From positions 62,001-126,000 of the forward strand of contig NZ_JAFBDS010000004.1 of NCBI RefSeq assembly GCF_016908375.1: a DNA stretch of 64,000 nucleotides. Direction: 5' to 3'. This stretch comes from Amphibacillus cookii. Lineage in GTDB: Bacteria > Bacillota > Bacilli > Bacillales > Amphibacillaceae. The notes beneath the pieces are model-generated. The model saw nothing but the letters and a program-made list of their open reading frames with translations, was not told the origin of the DNA and did not search any database. Made by a program: the position numbers and the translations under genes. This document shows, in pieces, positions 17,174-26,942 of this stretch; position 1 is the first letter of the stretch; every line of letters begins with the position of its first letter.

Positions 17174-18060
17174 CAGGCTTCAACCTCCATTTTCTTCATA
17201 ATCCCTACCTGTGTAATTGCTATTAACGCTACAATAACAAATAATACCAAAGCCTTTGCTTGACCTTCACCAAACCTTTGGTAGGTAAATGCCTCCTGAT
17301 ATATATGCATAGCAATTAATTCAGTAGATCTGAAGGGCCCTCCGTCTGTGAGCGATAAATTGGTGTCATAAACAAGGAAACTTCTTTGCAGCGTCAAGAA
17401 GAGACTTATGGTAAAAGAAGGGATCATTAATGGGATTTTAACTTTGATCAACTGCTTAAAAGCACTAGCTCCATCTAATAACGAGGCTTCCATCAATGAC
17501 TTGTCTATTCCCATTAAACCAGCTATATAAATCAACATCATGTAACCAGAGCTTTGCCACACACTGACAATAATTAATGTCCATAAAGCCGTTTCCGGAT
17601 TGGCCAGCCATGATACAGAAAAAATCCCCCAACCCAATTCGACTCCGACACTTACAAAAGCTCTAGAAAATATAAACTGCCAAATAAAACCTAAAATAAT
17701 TCCACCAATTAAATTTGGAGTGAAAAAGCTTAATTTGAAAAATTCTTGCCCTTTCCTGCCTTGTGTTACAAGTAAAGCCAGTCCGAACCCTAATACATTT
17801 GTTAGCACTAACGTAAAAACAACATATTTAAATGTAGCGATCAAACTACTTCCAAAATTAGGGTCAGAAAAAGCACTAATAAAATTTTCAAACCCAATAA
17901 ATTCAAATAACGAACCTGTCAACCCCGTCCACGTTGTTACTGTCATTAAAATGCCTATAACAAAAGGAACAATCATAACAAGAAAGAATACTAATAATGG
18001 GATAAAACCAAAAAGCCCAAAAACTTTTAACCTTTCGGAAATTCTCTTCTCATAATACAT
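17173..18060 (-). CDS. Sugar ABC transporter permease (MalF/MsmF type)
   Basis: 295 residues with about six membrane segments and the coupling loop MEASLLDGASAFKQLIKV near residues 189-206. This is the first permease of the CUT1 importer. It is 196 bases downstream of the binding-protein gene and overlaps the next permease by one base. GGAAGCG precedes the ATG. Confidence 0.88.
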   Translation of the reverse strand: MYYEKRISERLKVFGLFGFIPLLVFFLVMIVPFVIGILMTVTTWTGLTGSLFEFIGFENFISAFSDPNFGSSLIATFKYVVFTLVLTNVLGFGLALLVTQGRKGQEFFKLSFFTPNLIGGIILGFIWQFIFSRAFVSVGVELGWGIFSVSWLANPETALWTLIIVSVWQSSGYMMLIYIAGLMGIDKSLMEASLLDGASAFKQLIKVKIPLMIPSFTISLFLTLQRSFLVYDTNLSLTDGGPFRSTELIAMHIYQEAFTYQRFGEGQAKALVLFVIVALIAITQVGIMKKMEVEA

Positions 18061-18256
18061 AACGCTTCCTCCAATGATTTTAAATATTTATTTGTTCAAC
18101 TTGAAATGATACCTCCAAAAGATTAATTCATGCTACGCTTTTAGCGCCTTTACTACTCCTACTATTGCTCTACACGTCATTGAATAATTGTCTAAACGAT
18201 CATTTTAAAAAGTAACATTGGGACAAGCAAGATGACGCTCACCCCAATGTTATATT

Positions 18257-19591
18257 TTATTCTGAATCTACTGAAGACCAATACGCCTCAAATTCTTCTG
18301 CTAAACCAGCTCTATCTATTCCATCGGCCAAATATTTTTCTAGACTAGCACCCATGACATTCATTGCATCAGAAGGATAATAGCTAACAATAAACTCTAG
18401 TGTGTCGTCATTGTCCATATAATTGACTATATCTTGTGAAAGCGGGTCTTCTGGTGCTATATCAAAATGATCTGATACAGGAATTAAATTTAAGGTGTTC
18501 ACATAATGATCTTTTCCGGTCTCTGATGAAACTAACCAATTCAAAAATTCTTTGGCAGCTTCTTGTTCTTCTTCACTCGCTTGTTCAGCATCAACTGCCC
18601 AAAATGAAGGTGCACCTACTGAAATATGACTGTTTCCAAAATCAGCTTCATCATTACTAATTGGCACAGGCAAAAATCCGAATTCTCCATCAGGATTCAC
18701 TGCTTGTATTTGTGGATAAGCCCAGTTACCCATAAACCATAAGCCTACGTCTCCACTTGCTAATTCTAACGGTGCATCATCATAAGACGGAGCCAATGGT
18801 GCACGCTTATGTTTATTAAATTCTTTCATTATATCGATTGTGTCTACCCAACCATTAAAGATATCATTTTCTATAAAATTTACTTCTCCATTTATAGTAT
18901 CTTGTAAAAATTGATGTCGCTCATCTCTGTCAGAGGACTGACTAGCAAACATCGTATTGGTAAGATGCGCGCCTAATGACCAATCCATTGGTGATACGGT
19001 TAACGCATCCACACCCTCTAATGCATCTATTTGTTCAAATAAATCTTTAAGATCATTCGTCGTTTTAACAGTTTGCGGATCAAAGCCACCCGTTGCTTCA
19101 TCAAGAACTTCTTTATTATAAATAAAACCAAAACCTTCAACGCCTAATGGCTGACCTAATACTTTACCATCATAATTTACAAGTGCATAATAATCTTCAT
19201 CTACTGTATCAATCCACGGCTCCTCTGATAAATCGAGCAGGCTATCTTTGAATTCATCAATTTCCATATTAGCTAATGTAATGGTCGGAGCATTACCGGA
19301 GGCATATAATGTTGTCATTCTCTCTAGCACAACCTGGCCGCCTAAGGGAATTACTGTAACCTTGACACCTGTTTCTTCAGTAAAATCAGCGACAACTTGA
19401 TCAAACTGCTCAGTAATCTCAGGCTTCGTTAGTAAAATAGAAATTTCAACGTCACTGCTTGCTGCTTGCTCTGTGTCATCGGTACCGCCATCCCCATCGC
19501 TATTGGTAACGTTTTCATCATTTGAATCACCACAAGCCGCTAATAAAAGAACGAACAACAACCCTACAATTAAAATCATTTTATTCTTCAT
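18257..19591 (-). CDS. Sugar-binding lipoprotein of the sucrose-type ABC importer
   Basis: 444 residues. The lipoprotein signal has a lipobox ending LLAAC (Cys about residue 20) followed by an Asp/Glu/Asn/Ser-rich linker. The mature domain is a family 1 extracellular solute-binding protein. It captures an oligosaccharide outside the cell for the two permeases downstream. AAGGAGGGT precedes the start. A good promoter and a cre-like site lie directly upstream, so glucose repression by CcpA is likely along with LacI control. Confidence 0.88.
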   Translation of the reverse strand: MKNKMILIVGLLFVLLLAACGDSNDENVTNSDGDGGTDDTEQAASSDVEISILLTKPEITEQFDQVVADFTEETGVKVTVIPLGGQVVLERMTTLYASGNAPTITLANMEIDEFKDSLLDLSEEPWIDTVDEDYYALVNYDGKVLGQPLGVEGFGFIYNKEVLDEATGGFDPQTVKTTNDLKDLFEQIDALEGVDALTVSPMDWSLGAHLTNTMFASQSSDRDERHQFLQDTINGEVNFIENDIFNGWVDTIDIMKEFNKHKRAPLAPSYDDAPLELASGDVGLWFMGNWAYPQIQAVNPDGEFGFLPVPISNDEADFGNSHISVGAPSFWAVDAEQASEEEQEAAKEFLNWLVSSETGKDHYVNTLNLIPVSDHFDIAPEDPLSQDIVNYMDNDDTLEFIVSYYPSDAMNVMGASLEKYLADGIDRAGLAEEFEAYWSSVDSE

Positions 19592-19611
19592 ATTAATTAA
19601 ACCCTCCTTTT

Positions 19612-19625
19612 TGTAAGTGCTTACA
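19612..19625. promoter_or_regulatory. CcpA (cre)-like site
   Basis: TGTAAGTGCTTACA matches the cre consensus TGWAANCGNTNWCA at 13 of 14 positions. It lies just downstream of the promoter at 19632-19660 and 20 bases from the start codon, a place where CcpA would block transcription. Confidence 0.6.
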
Positions 19626-19631
19626 TTATGT

Positions 19632-19660
19632 ATAGTAACCTACTTATTTTTTTATGTCAA
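19632..19660 (-). promoter_or_regulatory. SigA-type promoter of the importer operon
   Basis: On the minus strand TTGACA (19660-19655) and TACTAT (19637-19632) are separated by 17 bases. The cre-like site follows immediately downstream. Confidence 0.6.
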
Positions 19661-20100
19661 TCGTTTTCATAAATATATTATGTCATTATTTTTTTCAAAA
19701 AATGAAGGTCATTTTTATTATGATTGTGCGCTTGCTTTCATTTCTATATGTTACTATAGTGACAGTTATAACTTGTAATTTCACGTTTTCTTGAAACCTA
19801 TAGTTAATTACGAAAACGAGATGGTAACGATACCACATTATATCTAGGTATGACTGTGTTAAAGCGAGAACAATTCTCTTAAAAACTGCTTATCGGGAGT
19901 GGAAAATTAACTACATCTATTATTCAGATCTTTAGTCAACTTGGTTATAGTGCGAGCTGTTAGATAGTGTCTAGTGACTTTAATTCCTATGATAATCAGT
20001 CTTTCAAGAATGTTTTTTAGCTGAGTTCTTATTTATTTAAAATATAAAGAATAAGCCGATTTTTCCCTTGCTTTCTAGTATAATAAGCTATATTCAGGTC
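19661..20100. other. Divergent intergenic region with an operator candidate
   Basis: No gene seen between the importer and the RNA helicase. It contains the dyad at 19822-19835 and a TATAAT at 20079-20084 that could serve the helicase gene, without a clear -35. Confidence 0.45.
19822..19835. promoter_or_regulatory. LacI-type operator candidate
   Basis: TGGTAACGATACCA is a 14-base dyad with CG at its centre (TGGTA-ACGA-TACCA), the standard form of LacI/GalR operators. Ten of its bases recur inverted at 14805-14814. It is 231 bases upstream of the binding-protein start, rather far, so it may serve as an auxiliary site. Confidence 0.5.
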
Positions 20101-20136
20101 ATGTATAGAATCGTTTGTGGATATCATCCTATACAT
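20101..20136 (+). promoter_or_regulatory. Leader hairpin of the RNA helicase gene
   Basis: ATGTATAG pairs perfectly with CTATACAT across a 20-base loop. It lies 28 bases before the ATG and after the TATAAT at 20079, so it would be within the 5' leader. Helicase leaders are often cold-responsive or self-regulated; that is only a suggestion here. Confidence 0.4.
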
Positions 20137-20164
20137 ATAACTAAAACAAAAAAGAGGTTAAATA

Positions 20165-21610
20165 ATGGACGAAAAAAGTTTTACCGATTATCAGATAAGT
20201 GACGAAATAAAAAAGGCTCTAGCGGTGTTAAAATATGACACGCCAACAGAAGTGCAAAGTCGCGTGATTCCTATAGCTTTAAAAGATAAGGATCTCGTTG
20301 TCAAAGCCCAAACCGGGAGCGGAAAAACCGCAGCCTTCGGTATTCCTCTTGCCGATAAGATTGAATGGCTTGAGAATAAACCGCAGGCCTTGATTCTGAC
20401 CCCAACGCGAGAGCTTGCAGTCCAAGTCCGAGAAGATGTGACGAATATCGGCAGATTGAAGCGAATTAAAGCATTGGCCCTTTATGGAAGAGAACCTTTT
20501 AAACCACAACAGGATGCATTAAAACAAAAGACGCACGTTGTTGTTGGAACACCTGGCCGCGTGCTCGATCATATCGAACGCGACACGTTGCCACTGGAAC
20601 AAGTAAAGTATCTTATCATTGATGAAGCAGATGAGATGCTTAATCGTGGGTTTATCGATCAAGTTGAAGCCATTATTAATGAGCTCCCTTCTCATCGCGT
20701 AACAATGGTGTTTTCGGCGACCTTCCCTGAAGATATTGAAAAACTATGCCATAACTATATGCATGAGCCTACCCATATTGAGGTTGCATCAACAGGGATT
20801 ACCGCCGATACGATTGAACATGCCTTGATTGAAGTGAAAGAAAAAGACAAGATTCCACTTCTTAAAGACTTGACAATTGTTGAAAATCCAGATAGTTGTT
20901 TAATTTTCTGCCGGACGAAAGAAAACGTTGATAGCGTTTATAGTGAATTGGATCAAGCTGGCTACCCCTGTCAGAGACTCCATGGTGGACTCGATCAAGA
21001 AAAACGTTTCGCTGTTATGAATGGCTTCAAGTTAGGAAGTTTTCGCTATCTTATTGCAACAGATGTTGCTGCGAGAGGGATTGATGTTGATCATGTCTCC
21101 CTTGTGATTAACTATGATGTTCCATTGGAGGCCGATGCCTATGTACACCGAACAGGCAGAACCGGACGAGCAGGCAATAAAGGGAAGGCGATTACGTTTG
21201 CGACCCCTTACGAAGGAAAGTTTGTTAAAGAGATTGAGCGCTATATCGGCTTTGCGCTTCCCACAATGGAAACCCCAGATCATTCAGAGGTGGCGAGCGG
21301 CAAAACTGCTTTTGAAGAAAAACAGCGGAGCAAGCGGATTGTAAAAAATAATAAAACAGCCCGAATGAATCAAGATATTTTGAAACTTCATTTTAACGGA
21401 GGGAAAAAGAAAAAACTTCGTGCCGTTGATTTTGTCGGCACCATCGCTAAAATCCCCGGCATCACCGCAGAGGATATTGGAATTATAACCATCCATGAGC
21501 AAATGACCTATGTTGATATCCTTAATGGAAAAGGATCGATTGTTATGCAAGCAATGGAGAACACAACGATTAAAGGTAAGAAGTTGAGAGTGAGTAAGGC
21601 GAGAAAATAA
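20165..21610 (+). CDS. dbpA: DEAD-box RNA helicase DbpA/YxiN
   Basis: 481 residues. The helicase core has the Q motif region ([10 protein letters not shown]), motif I AQTGSGKT near residue 47-54, Ia PTRELA, II DEAD ([10 protein letters not shown]), III SAT and [12 protein letters not shown]. The C-terminal ~75 residues form the DbpA RNA-binding domain that targets hairpin 92 of 23S rRNA in family members, so the role is 50S ribosome assembly. AAGAGGTT precedes the ATG. It is a single gene with its own terminator. Length and domain order are normal. Confidence 0.9.
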   Translation: MDEKSFTDYQISDEIKKALAVLKYDTPTEVQSRVIPIALKDKDLVVKAQTGSGKTAAFGIPLADKIEWLENKPQALILTPTRELAVQVREDVTNIGRLKRIKALALYGREPFKPQQDALKQKTHVVVGTPGRVLDHIERDTLPLEQVKYLIIDEADEMLNRGFIDQVEAIINELPSHRVTMVFSATFPEDIEKLCHNYMHEPTHIEVASTGITADTIEHALIEVKEKDKIPLLKDLTIVENPDSCLIFCRTKENVDSVYSELDQAGYPCQRLHGGLDQEKRFAVMNGFKLGSFRYLIATDVAARGIDVDHVSLVINYDVPLEADAYVHRTGRTGRAGNKGKAITFATPYEGKFVKEIERYIGFALPTMETPDHSEVASGKTAFEEKQRSKRIVKNNKTARMNQDILKLHFNGGKKKKLRAVDFVGTIAKIPGITAEDIGIITIHEQMTYVDILNGKGSIVMQAMENTTIKGKKLRVSKARK

Positions 21611-21620
21611 TAATATCGAT

Positions 21621-21665
21621 AAGGCCGTCCAAGTCCCCTGTTTAGGGTGACTTGGCCTTTTTTTT
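21621..21665 (+). terminator. Rho-independent terminator of the RNA helicase gene
   Basis: A long stem (AAGGCC, CCAAGTC and CCT pairing with AGG, GACTTGG and GGCCTT) is followed by an eight-base T run, 10 bases after the stop codon. Confidence 0.85.
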
Positions 21666-22359
21666 AAGCGTAGTTAAAAGTTACTGTTGATGTTTAGTAT
21701 TAAAGGATATCGGCTTATTCAACTAATGCCAACTTTACTTCAATAACCTTTTAAAGAGGAACGTTTTCAAAATGTTCGACTGTTGGGAATGAGTTGATCA
21801 ATTTTTTTATTGAATGAGGGATCAACGTATAAATAAGCCCCCCAAAATTAAGGAAAATATTAAAAGTAAAAAAATACAGTTAATAATGTTAAAACAATTT
21901 TTTTCGTACTCCTTCTTTCCACAGACTCATCTCATTTCAAAATTTAAGATTTTAAATTTTACAATTACAAACTATATTTTTCTATTTACTTCCTCTAAAA
22001 AAGAGTTTAATATAAAATAATAACAATTACTGGTTAATATCAATGTCGATGAAAGACGATAGAACAGTATGGTTTAGTAATGTGTTATTAATTGTTTAAT
22101 TTATAAATGATACAAGCATTTACGCACGTGAATATAAGGGTAAATGGTTTATCTAATTACCTCTACTACTCTAGGCCGCTACTTCAAATGTTCCGGCTAG
22201 TGGAGATTGGGAGGCAAATTAATAATTTGAGTGCTGTTCTCTGCAACATGTAATTAAATAACTTAAAAAGATAGTGATCTAATTATACAACCATCGATAC
22301 TTCATCAATTGTTAAGAAATATATTAGGTTAATAATTTAAATTGAATAGAGGATCAAAC
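21666..22359. other. Long AT-rich intergenic region, no gene supported
   Basis: About 690 bases. A 68-codon frame at 21814-22020 has no ribosome site and a composition typical of AT-rich noncoding DNA. Nothing else was recognised apart from likely promoter material for the ABC-2 operon. Confidence 0.5.
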
Positions 22360-23136
22360 ATGATTGCTTATATAAAAGAAGAATTTAAACGTGCATTTTT
22401 ATCAAAAATGATGGGGGTAGCAGTTATTCTTTCAATCGGATCGACGATAGTTGGCATGTTTGAGTACTTGCTTTGGTTACCTTATGGCGATATTTCTGTT
22501 TTATACATTTTTCTATCTGGATACAATATGGGAACGTTAAACATCCTAGCATTTCTTTTTCCTATTGTCGCCAGCCTGCCATTCGCTGGCTCTTATTTAG
22601 AAGATGTTAAATCAGGCTTAGCGAACTATCTTCACTTACGCATTAAGCCAAAGCAACATGCGCTCATTCGCTTATTTGTGAATGGACTTACAGGTGGCGT
22701 TGCATTGATCGCTGGCCCGCTGATCGCCTTTATTACCGTTGCAATTGCTAAACCAATCTTTGGGTTGCCCATGCTGAAAGAACAAATTGAGACCGTTCAA
22801 TCACTCCAAGCAAATGGTATAAATTCTCCTTGGCTAATGATGATCTTGATTTTAATCATGTTATTTATTTGTGGATTTATTTTCGCAACGATGTCACTTG
22901 GGTTATCGACACTCATTCATAATGTCTATCTCTCATTACTCGCTCCATTTGTTGTGCTTATCTTTTCTGGAACTGTATTATTTAGTATAAATCCCGATCT
23001 CCATTTAATCGGACTCTATGACATTAGCTATACTAGTGGTTCTTTACAACAGGTGACGTTAGGTGGAACCGTATTAGCCATTAGTATATTGCTATACTTC
23101 ATCGGGGGTTATATGTTTAATGAAAAGTATCGCTAA
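22360..23136 (+). CDS. ABC-2-type membrane subunit 1
   Basis: 258 residues from the ATG at 22360, chosen because GAGGA lies 6 bases upstream (an in-frame ATG at 22342 has none). About six membrane segments are visible, with a short polar N-terminus (MIAYIKEEFKRAFLSK) typical of ABC-2 export permeases. It is the first of three membrane genes followed by one ATPase gene. Such arrangements export or give self-protection against peptides such as bacteriocins, or extrude other amphiphiles. No bacteriocin precursor is visible nearby. It overlaps the next gene by 17 bases. Confidence 0.7.
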   Translation: MIAYIKEEFKRAFLSKMMGVAVILSIGSTIVGMFEYLLWLPYGDISVLYIFLSGYNMGTLNILAFLFPIVASLPFAGSYLEDVKSGLANYLHLRIKPKQHALIRLFVNGLTGGVALIAGPLIAFITVAIAKPIFGLPMLKEQIETVQSLQANGINSPWLMMILILIMLFICGFIFATMSLGLSTLIHNVYLSLLAPFVVLIFSGTVLFSINPDLHLIGLYDISYTSGSLQQVTLGGTVLAISILLYFIGGYMFNEKYR

Positions 23137-23929
23137 TTTTAAAGTTTTGCTATTATTCAGTCGACATAAAGCGTGGTTTTGGACGACTGCTTTTCTAACA
23201 GCCTATTTTCTTTTCATACTAAGTCAAGATACAGCAAAACAAAATTTCTATGATTTCGCTATTGAAACTACTGAATTTTTATCTTTATCATATATTGTTA
23301 TACCAACGTATTTAATTATATTGACCACTCACTTTTCAGTAGGAAACATTCAAAATTATTTCGCATTTCGGTGCAGCAATAGGTATGCTTGGTACAAGAT
23401 AAATTTAAAAGCAGTTGCAATCGTAACGACAGTATTCACTTTTGTAATTCTTGCTATTCCATTATTATTAGCAACATTCGTCTTTGATTTTGCTAATCAT
23501 TGGAGTGATTTTGCGCTAAATTTTTACTCATACCATAGTATTTTCTTACAGCATGTTTCTCCAGTATTCTATTTGATTGGCACGTTCAGTCTTCTATGGC
23601 TACTTTTATTTTGTTTAGGTCTAGTTTTCTATTTGGTTTACCTTACTTTCAGGCGCCCGTTTATTGCGGTGATTGTCATTCTGTTATTAAATATTATAAA
23701 CATTAGCGCCACAGCAAGTCGCATGGATTGGCTAAGTCGATTTTTTTGGACAAAAAGAGTGAGTATTTTTGAATATATTTATATGACAGAAGCTAACCAA
23801 CACATGTTTCCATTTCAAATTTTTCTTTACTGGCTTTTGCTAATCGGCTTCTTTTATGGCCTTGGCTATTTAATCGTTCATAAAACAGACCTAGATACTT
23901 ATCGGGGTGAGAACAATGACGTTTATTAA
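23120..23929 (+). CDS. ABC-2-type membrane subunit 2
   Basis: 269 residues with about six membrane segments and many aromatic residues. It starts inside the end of subunit 1 (17-base overlap), so translation is probably coupled; GGGGG lies about 12 bases upstream. No family is recognised with certainty. Similar length and topology to its neighbours suggest it is a third transmembrane partner of the same transporter. Confidence 0.65.
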   Translation: MKSIANFKVLLLFSRHKAWFWTTAFLTAYFLFILSQDTAKQNFYDFAIETTEFLSLSYIVIPTYLIILTTHFSVGNIQNYFAFRCSNRYAWYKINLKAVAIVTTVFTFVILAIPLLLATFVFDFANHWSDFALNFYSYHSIFLQHVSPVFYLIGTFSLLWLLLFCLGLVFYLVYLTFRRPFIAVIVILLLNIINISATASRMDWLSRFFWTKRVSIFEYIYMTEANQHMFPFQIFLYWLLLIGFFYGLGYLIVHKTDLDTYRGENNDVY

Positions 23930-24707
23930 ACTGATGCGTTATCAATTGGCTTCTATGCTAACAGTAAGTAAACTACTTATTAATGTAATTGTCTATGCTG
24001 CAAACGTATGGCTCGTTTATGTTTTGTACGCAGATCTGATACCTGGTAGTTTTTTGAGCGCAACAGCTTTTATGTTTTATTTGCCGCTCAATCCGACGTT
24101 TGATATGTTACGTTGGTTACTCGTCTTACTCCCCTTACTTTTGGTGGTAGGTTCGTTTACTGACTTTCAACTAAAGGAGCAAAGCACTTATTTGCTTTTA
24201 CAGATGAGAAGTTATCGGATGTGGTGGCAAAGTTTCGCACTTGCGACGATTATCTCGACGATTACATTCTTTGCGTCTGGATACATGGTCACGATGTTAC
24301 TCGTCAAGTCCCTATCACTAAATCTGAAAAGTCGGTTAGTCGATGAATATCTTATGACTTTTTCAACTTCTAGTGGAGCAGGTGGCTTTCTGTTACGACA
24401 ATTTAGCTTACTTGTTCTATCAACGCTTGTCTTAGTCTTTATCATGATCTTGATCCGTTTTCTGTTCAATCATTCAGGGTTATCGTTTACGGGGGTAACA
24501 ATTAGTTTAGTCCTCTCGATAACCTTATCGTCAATGGGACCAGCAGTGGGGCATTTCCTCCCCCTCAGCTATGGATTCCTTGCCTTCGAGTATAATCAGC
24601 CTTTCTTTAGGTCGATGGCGATCTTGCTGTTGACTATGTTTGTTCTTTATTTTTTTAGTTGGATCACATTTAAAAAGCGAAAAGAAGTATTATTTGGATT
24701 AACTTAG
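23916..24707 (+). CDS. ABC-2-type membrane subunit 3
   Basis: 263 residues from the ATG at 23916, which has GGGGTGA 5 bases upstream; a GTG at 23907 in the same frame is also possible. About six membrane segments are visible. It overlaps subunit 2 by 14 bases and ends 16 bases before the ATPase gene. Like its neighbours it fits an ABC-2 permease only by topology and context. Confidence 0.65.
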   Translation: MTFIKLMRYQLASMLTVSKLLINVIVYAANVWLVYVLYADLIPGSFLSATAFMFYLPLNPTFDMLRWLLVLLPLLLVVGSFTDFQLKEQSTYLLLQMRSYRMWWQSFALATIISTITFFASGYMVTMLLVKSLSLNLKSRLVDEYLMTFSTSSGAGGFLLRQFSLLVLSTLVLVFIMILIRFLFNHSGLSFTGVTISLVLSITLSSMGPAVGHFLPLSYGFLAFEYNQPFFRSMAILLLTMFVLYFFSWITFKKRKEVLFGLT

Positions 24708-24723
24708 TGTAAGGAGAAGAGCT

Positions 24724-25389
24724 ATGGAAAAAATAATTGCAATAAAAAACTTAACGAAGACGGTTAAAGGCCACGACCTTTTGAAAGACATTAACCTTGA
24801 GATTAGTCAACCGAATGTTTATGGCGTAATCGGTCGTAATGGCTCAGGAAAAAGTGTGTTGTTCAAAACCATTGCCGGACTGCTCACGCCAACAAAAGGA
24901 GAAATATCGATCTTCGGAGAAAATATTGGTAAAGGGGCATTCCCACAGCAATTCGGCGCTTTACTGGATACCCCGGGGTTTTTACCGCAATATTCAAGCT
25001 TTAAAAACTTGAAACTGCTAAGTTCTATTAAAAATCAAGTCAGTGATGAACGCCTGAGAGAAGTTATTGCTTTGGTAGGGTTAGATCCAAATGACCAACG
25101 ACCGGTACGGAAATATTCGTTAGGCATGCGTCAACGGTTAGGAATAGCGCAAGCAATCATGGAGAAACCTAAGCTACTTATCTTAGACGAACCGATGAAT
25201 GGCCTAGATGAGTCAGGTGTGGAAGATATGCGTGAAATGATTCTTGAGTTTAAGGAAGAAGGTATGACTGTACTGCTCTCTAGTCATAATTCTGAGGACA
25301 TTTCCATGTTATGCGCGTCTGTATATCGAATTGATAATGGGGTGCTCACTAAGCAAGAAGATAACAAGTCACCCATTGCCTCTCACTAG
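24724..25389 (+). CDS. ABC transporter ATP-binding protein (CcmA/ABC-2 type)
   Basis: 221 residues. Walker A is GRNGSGKS near residues 38-45, the signature is YSLGMRQRLGIAQA near 136-149 and Walker B is LLILDEPMNGLD. The LGMRQR form of the signature is usual in ABC-2 export/resistance ATPases. AAGGAGA lies before the ATG. It is the last gene of the four-gene operon and would drive the three membrane subunits. Confidence 0.88.
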   Translation: MEKIIAIKNLTKTVKGHDLLKDINLEISQPNVYGVIGRNGSGKSVLFKTIAGLLTPTKGEISIFGENIGKGAFPQQFGALLDTPGFLPQYSSFKNLKLLSSIKNQVSDERLREVIALVGLDPNDQRPVRKYSLGMRQRLGIAQAIMEKPKLLILDEPMNGLDESGVEDMREMILEFKEEGMTVLLSSHNSEDISMLCASVYRIDNGVLTKQEDNKSPIASH

Positions 25390-25497
25390 ACTCACGAAAA
25401 AAGTAAAGTAGGTTAATAGTGAAAACCAGCGTTTAATTATACTGATAAAGGGTAGGGTTTCGTTCGCCTTAACTACTTTAAACGGAATTCATTACTG

Positions 25498-25658
25498 TAA
25501 AACGAACGTTCAATCAGTAGGGGGTTTTCGTTCTTCGCCCACTGGTTGGTAGCTGAATGAATCAGGACATTAGCGTCCGTTGTCAACCACCTTAATAGAT
25601 TTAACTCTGTTCTCTATATTGAGGTGGGGGGGTTATGGACGGTCATCTGTGATAAAAA
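25498..25658 (+). repeat. Dispersed intergenic repeat, copy A
   Basis: The unit reads AAACGAACGTTCAATCAGT ... GCGTCCGTT ... TATGGACGG ... CTGTGATAAA. It can form a first small hairpin and a second longer one (GTCCGTT with ACCACCTTAATA pairing to TATTGAGGTGG and GGAC). Related copies lie at 48199-48345 and 48346-48522, with fragments at 35320-35345 and 38950-38981. Confidence 0.65.
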
Positions 25659-25817
25659 GCACTCAAGCATTTGCGCTTATAGTTAATTTTTATAATAAAA
25701 GCTAATATTAACTATTAACCGAAAGGAAACTTAACCTCATTTAATGCCCGTCTCGATTAGACTAGCCATCTTCAATTATTCGACCTAGTCAGCTTGTGAT
25801 TTTAGCCCTTCACTTTT

Positions 25818-25976
25818 TCATCTTTTATATTTATAGGTGGGTATGCTTGCCCTTATCATGACACCAACAATAATGAGAAAAATATTGGTAATCACTAGCT
25901 CTACTGTTATCATACTGCCAATGAGCGCGACAATTACTAACAGGGGCAGGGCAAGACCACAGAAAAATTGTTTTTT
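25818..25976 (-). pseudogene. Membrane-protein remnant
   Basis: An open stretch reads QFFCGLALPLLVIVALIGSM and continues hydrophobic to a basic end (YKYKR) and TGA. It has two likely membrane helices but no start codon; a TAG precedes it closely. It looks like the C-terminal trace of a small membrane gene. Confidence 0.3.
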
Positions 25977-26112
25977 CTAACTCCTAAGCCAATGCATCCG
26001 TCTCTCCTCCTCATTATTTGAGGATAAATGTGCTAGAAATTACGAGTTTTCCACAAAATTTTCTCGGTTGCCTGAAATCATCGTTATATTGACCACATTA
26101 CTCATCAAAAGC

Positions 26113-26886
26113 TTAATAAAGCACCTCAATTTTATGGTGCTGAAGCTGCTCTAGCTCTGACTCCGATAATGAACGATCAATGATCATGTAATCTACATCC
26201 GCACAATTAAGGCTCTGATTTAAATATTTCTGGTTAAACTTATCAGTTGTTACCATTAAAACGAGTTCCTTCGAGCGTTTATGAAAGGCTTGCTTAATCA
26301 GTGCTTCTCCTTCCGTAATTTCAGTTGCACCCACATTAAAATCAAATCCCCGACATGAGACAAATGCAAGATCGGCATGATAGCTTAAAGCATCGTTGAA
26401 CGCTTTTGAGCCATTCACAGTGAAGCGCTTAGGTACGATGGAACCGCCAAGTATGTTGACATCTGCAGATGTGTACTCTGATAATAAACTAGCCGTAATT
26501 ACACCATTTGTAATGACCTTTAGCCCGTTAAATCGATTTAATTGGTTAACAAGGTGCAAGGCTGTACTACTAGAATCAATAAATAAGCTCATGTCATCTT
26601 CTATTAATGTCTCAGCGATTTTTGCCATCCGCTCTTTATTCTTCTCATCATTAAACTTGTCTACCTTCATCAGGTAAGGGATATCGATCTTCTGACGATC
26701 AATAATTACTGCTCCGCCTCTAGTCCGCCGAATAAGTCCTTTATTCTCTAACTCTATTAAGTCCCGTTTAATCGTTGCTTCACTATAATTAAGTAAATCA
26801 ACTAAATCAGTTGTCTTCATAAAATTCTCTGCTTTTAAGTGATTAACAATTTTGTCTTGCCTTTCCCTTTGAATTGCTGTAACCAT
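26113..26886 (-). CDS. DeoR-family regulator of the PTS operon
   Basis: 257 residues. The N-terminal winged helix-turn-helix (about 6-58, with LLNYSEATIKRDLIELENKG) is typical of DeoR repressors. The C-terminal DeoRC sugar-phosphate sensor domain (about 78-235) shows FIDSSSTALHL and KAFNDALSYHADLAFVS. It is last in the PTS operon, 56 bases after the aldolase gene. It probably represses the operon until a sugar phosphate made by the PTS accumulates. The palindrome at 29702-29717 is a possible operator. Confidence 0.87.
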   Translation of the reverse strand: MVTAIQRERQDKIVNHLKAENFMKTTDLVDLLNYSEATIKRDLIELENKGLIRRTRGGAVIIDRQKIDIPYLMKVDKFNDEKNKERMAKIAETLIEDDMSLFIDSSSTALHLVNQLNRFNGLKVITNGVITASLLSEYTSADVNILGGSIVPKRFTVNGSKAFNDALSYHADLAFVSCRGFDFNVGATEITEGEALIKQAFHKRSKELVLMVTTDKFNQKYLNQSLNCADVDYMIIDRSLSESELEQLQHHKIEVLY

Positions 26887-26942
26887 TCTAGCCCCTCCAA
26901 TTGATTTAAGGCATGGACAATTAAGTCCACACCTGTTGTTAT

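Larger units (their letters stand above)
25390..26112. other. Intergenic region with a dispersed repeat and a membrane-gene trace
   Basis: About 720 bases. It holds repeat copy A (25498-25658) and a minus-strand coding-like trace at 25976-25818. The rest shows no gene. Confidence 0.5.

Noticed and set aside
21814-22020. 68-codon frame before the ABC-2 operon
   Set aside because: No ribosome site, and residues reflect AT-rich DNA (Lys, Phe, Ile, Asn) without pattern.
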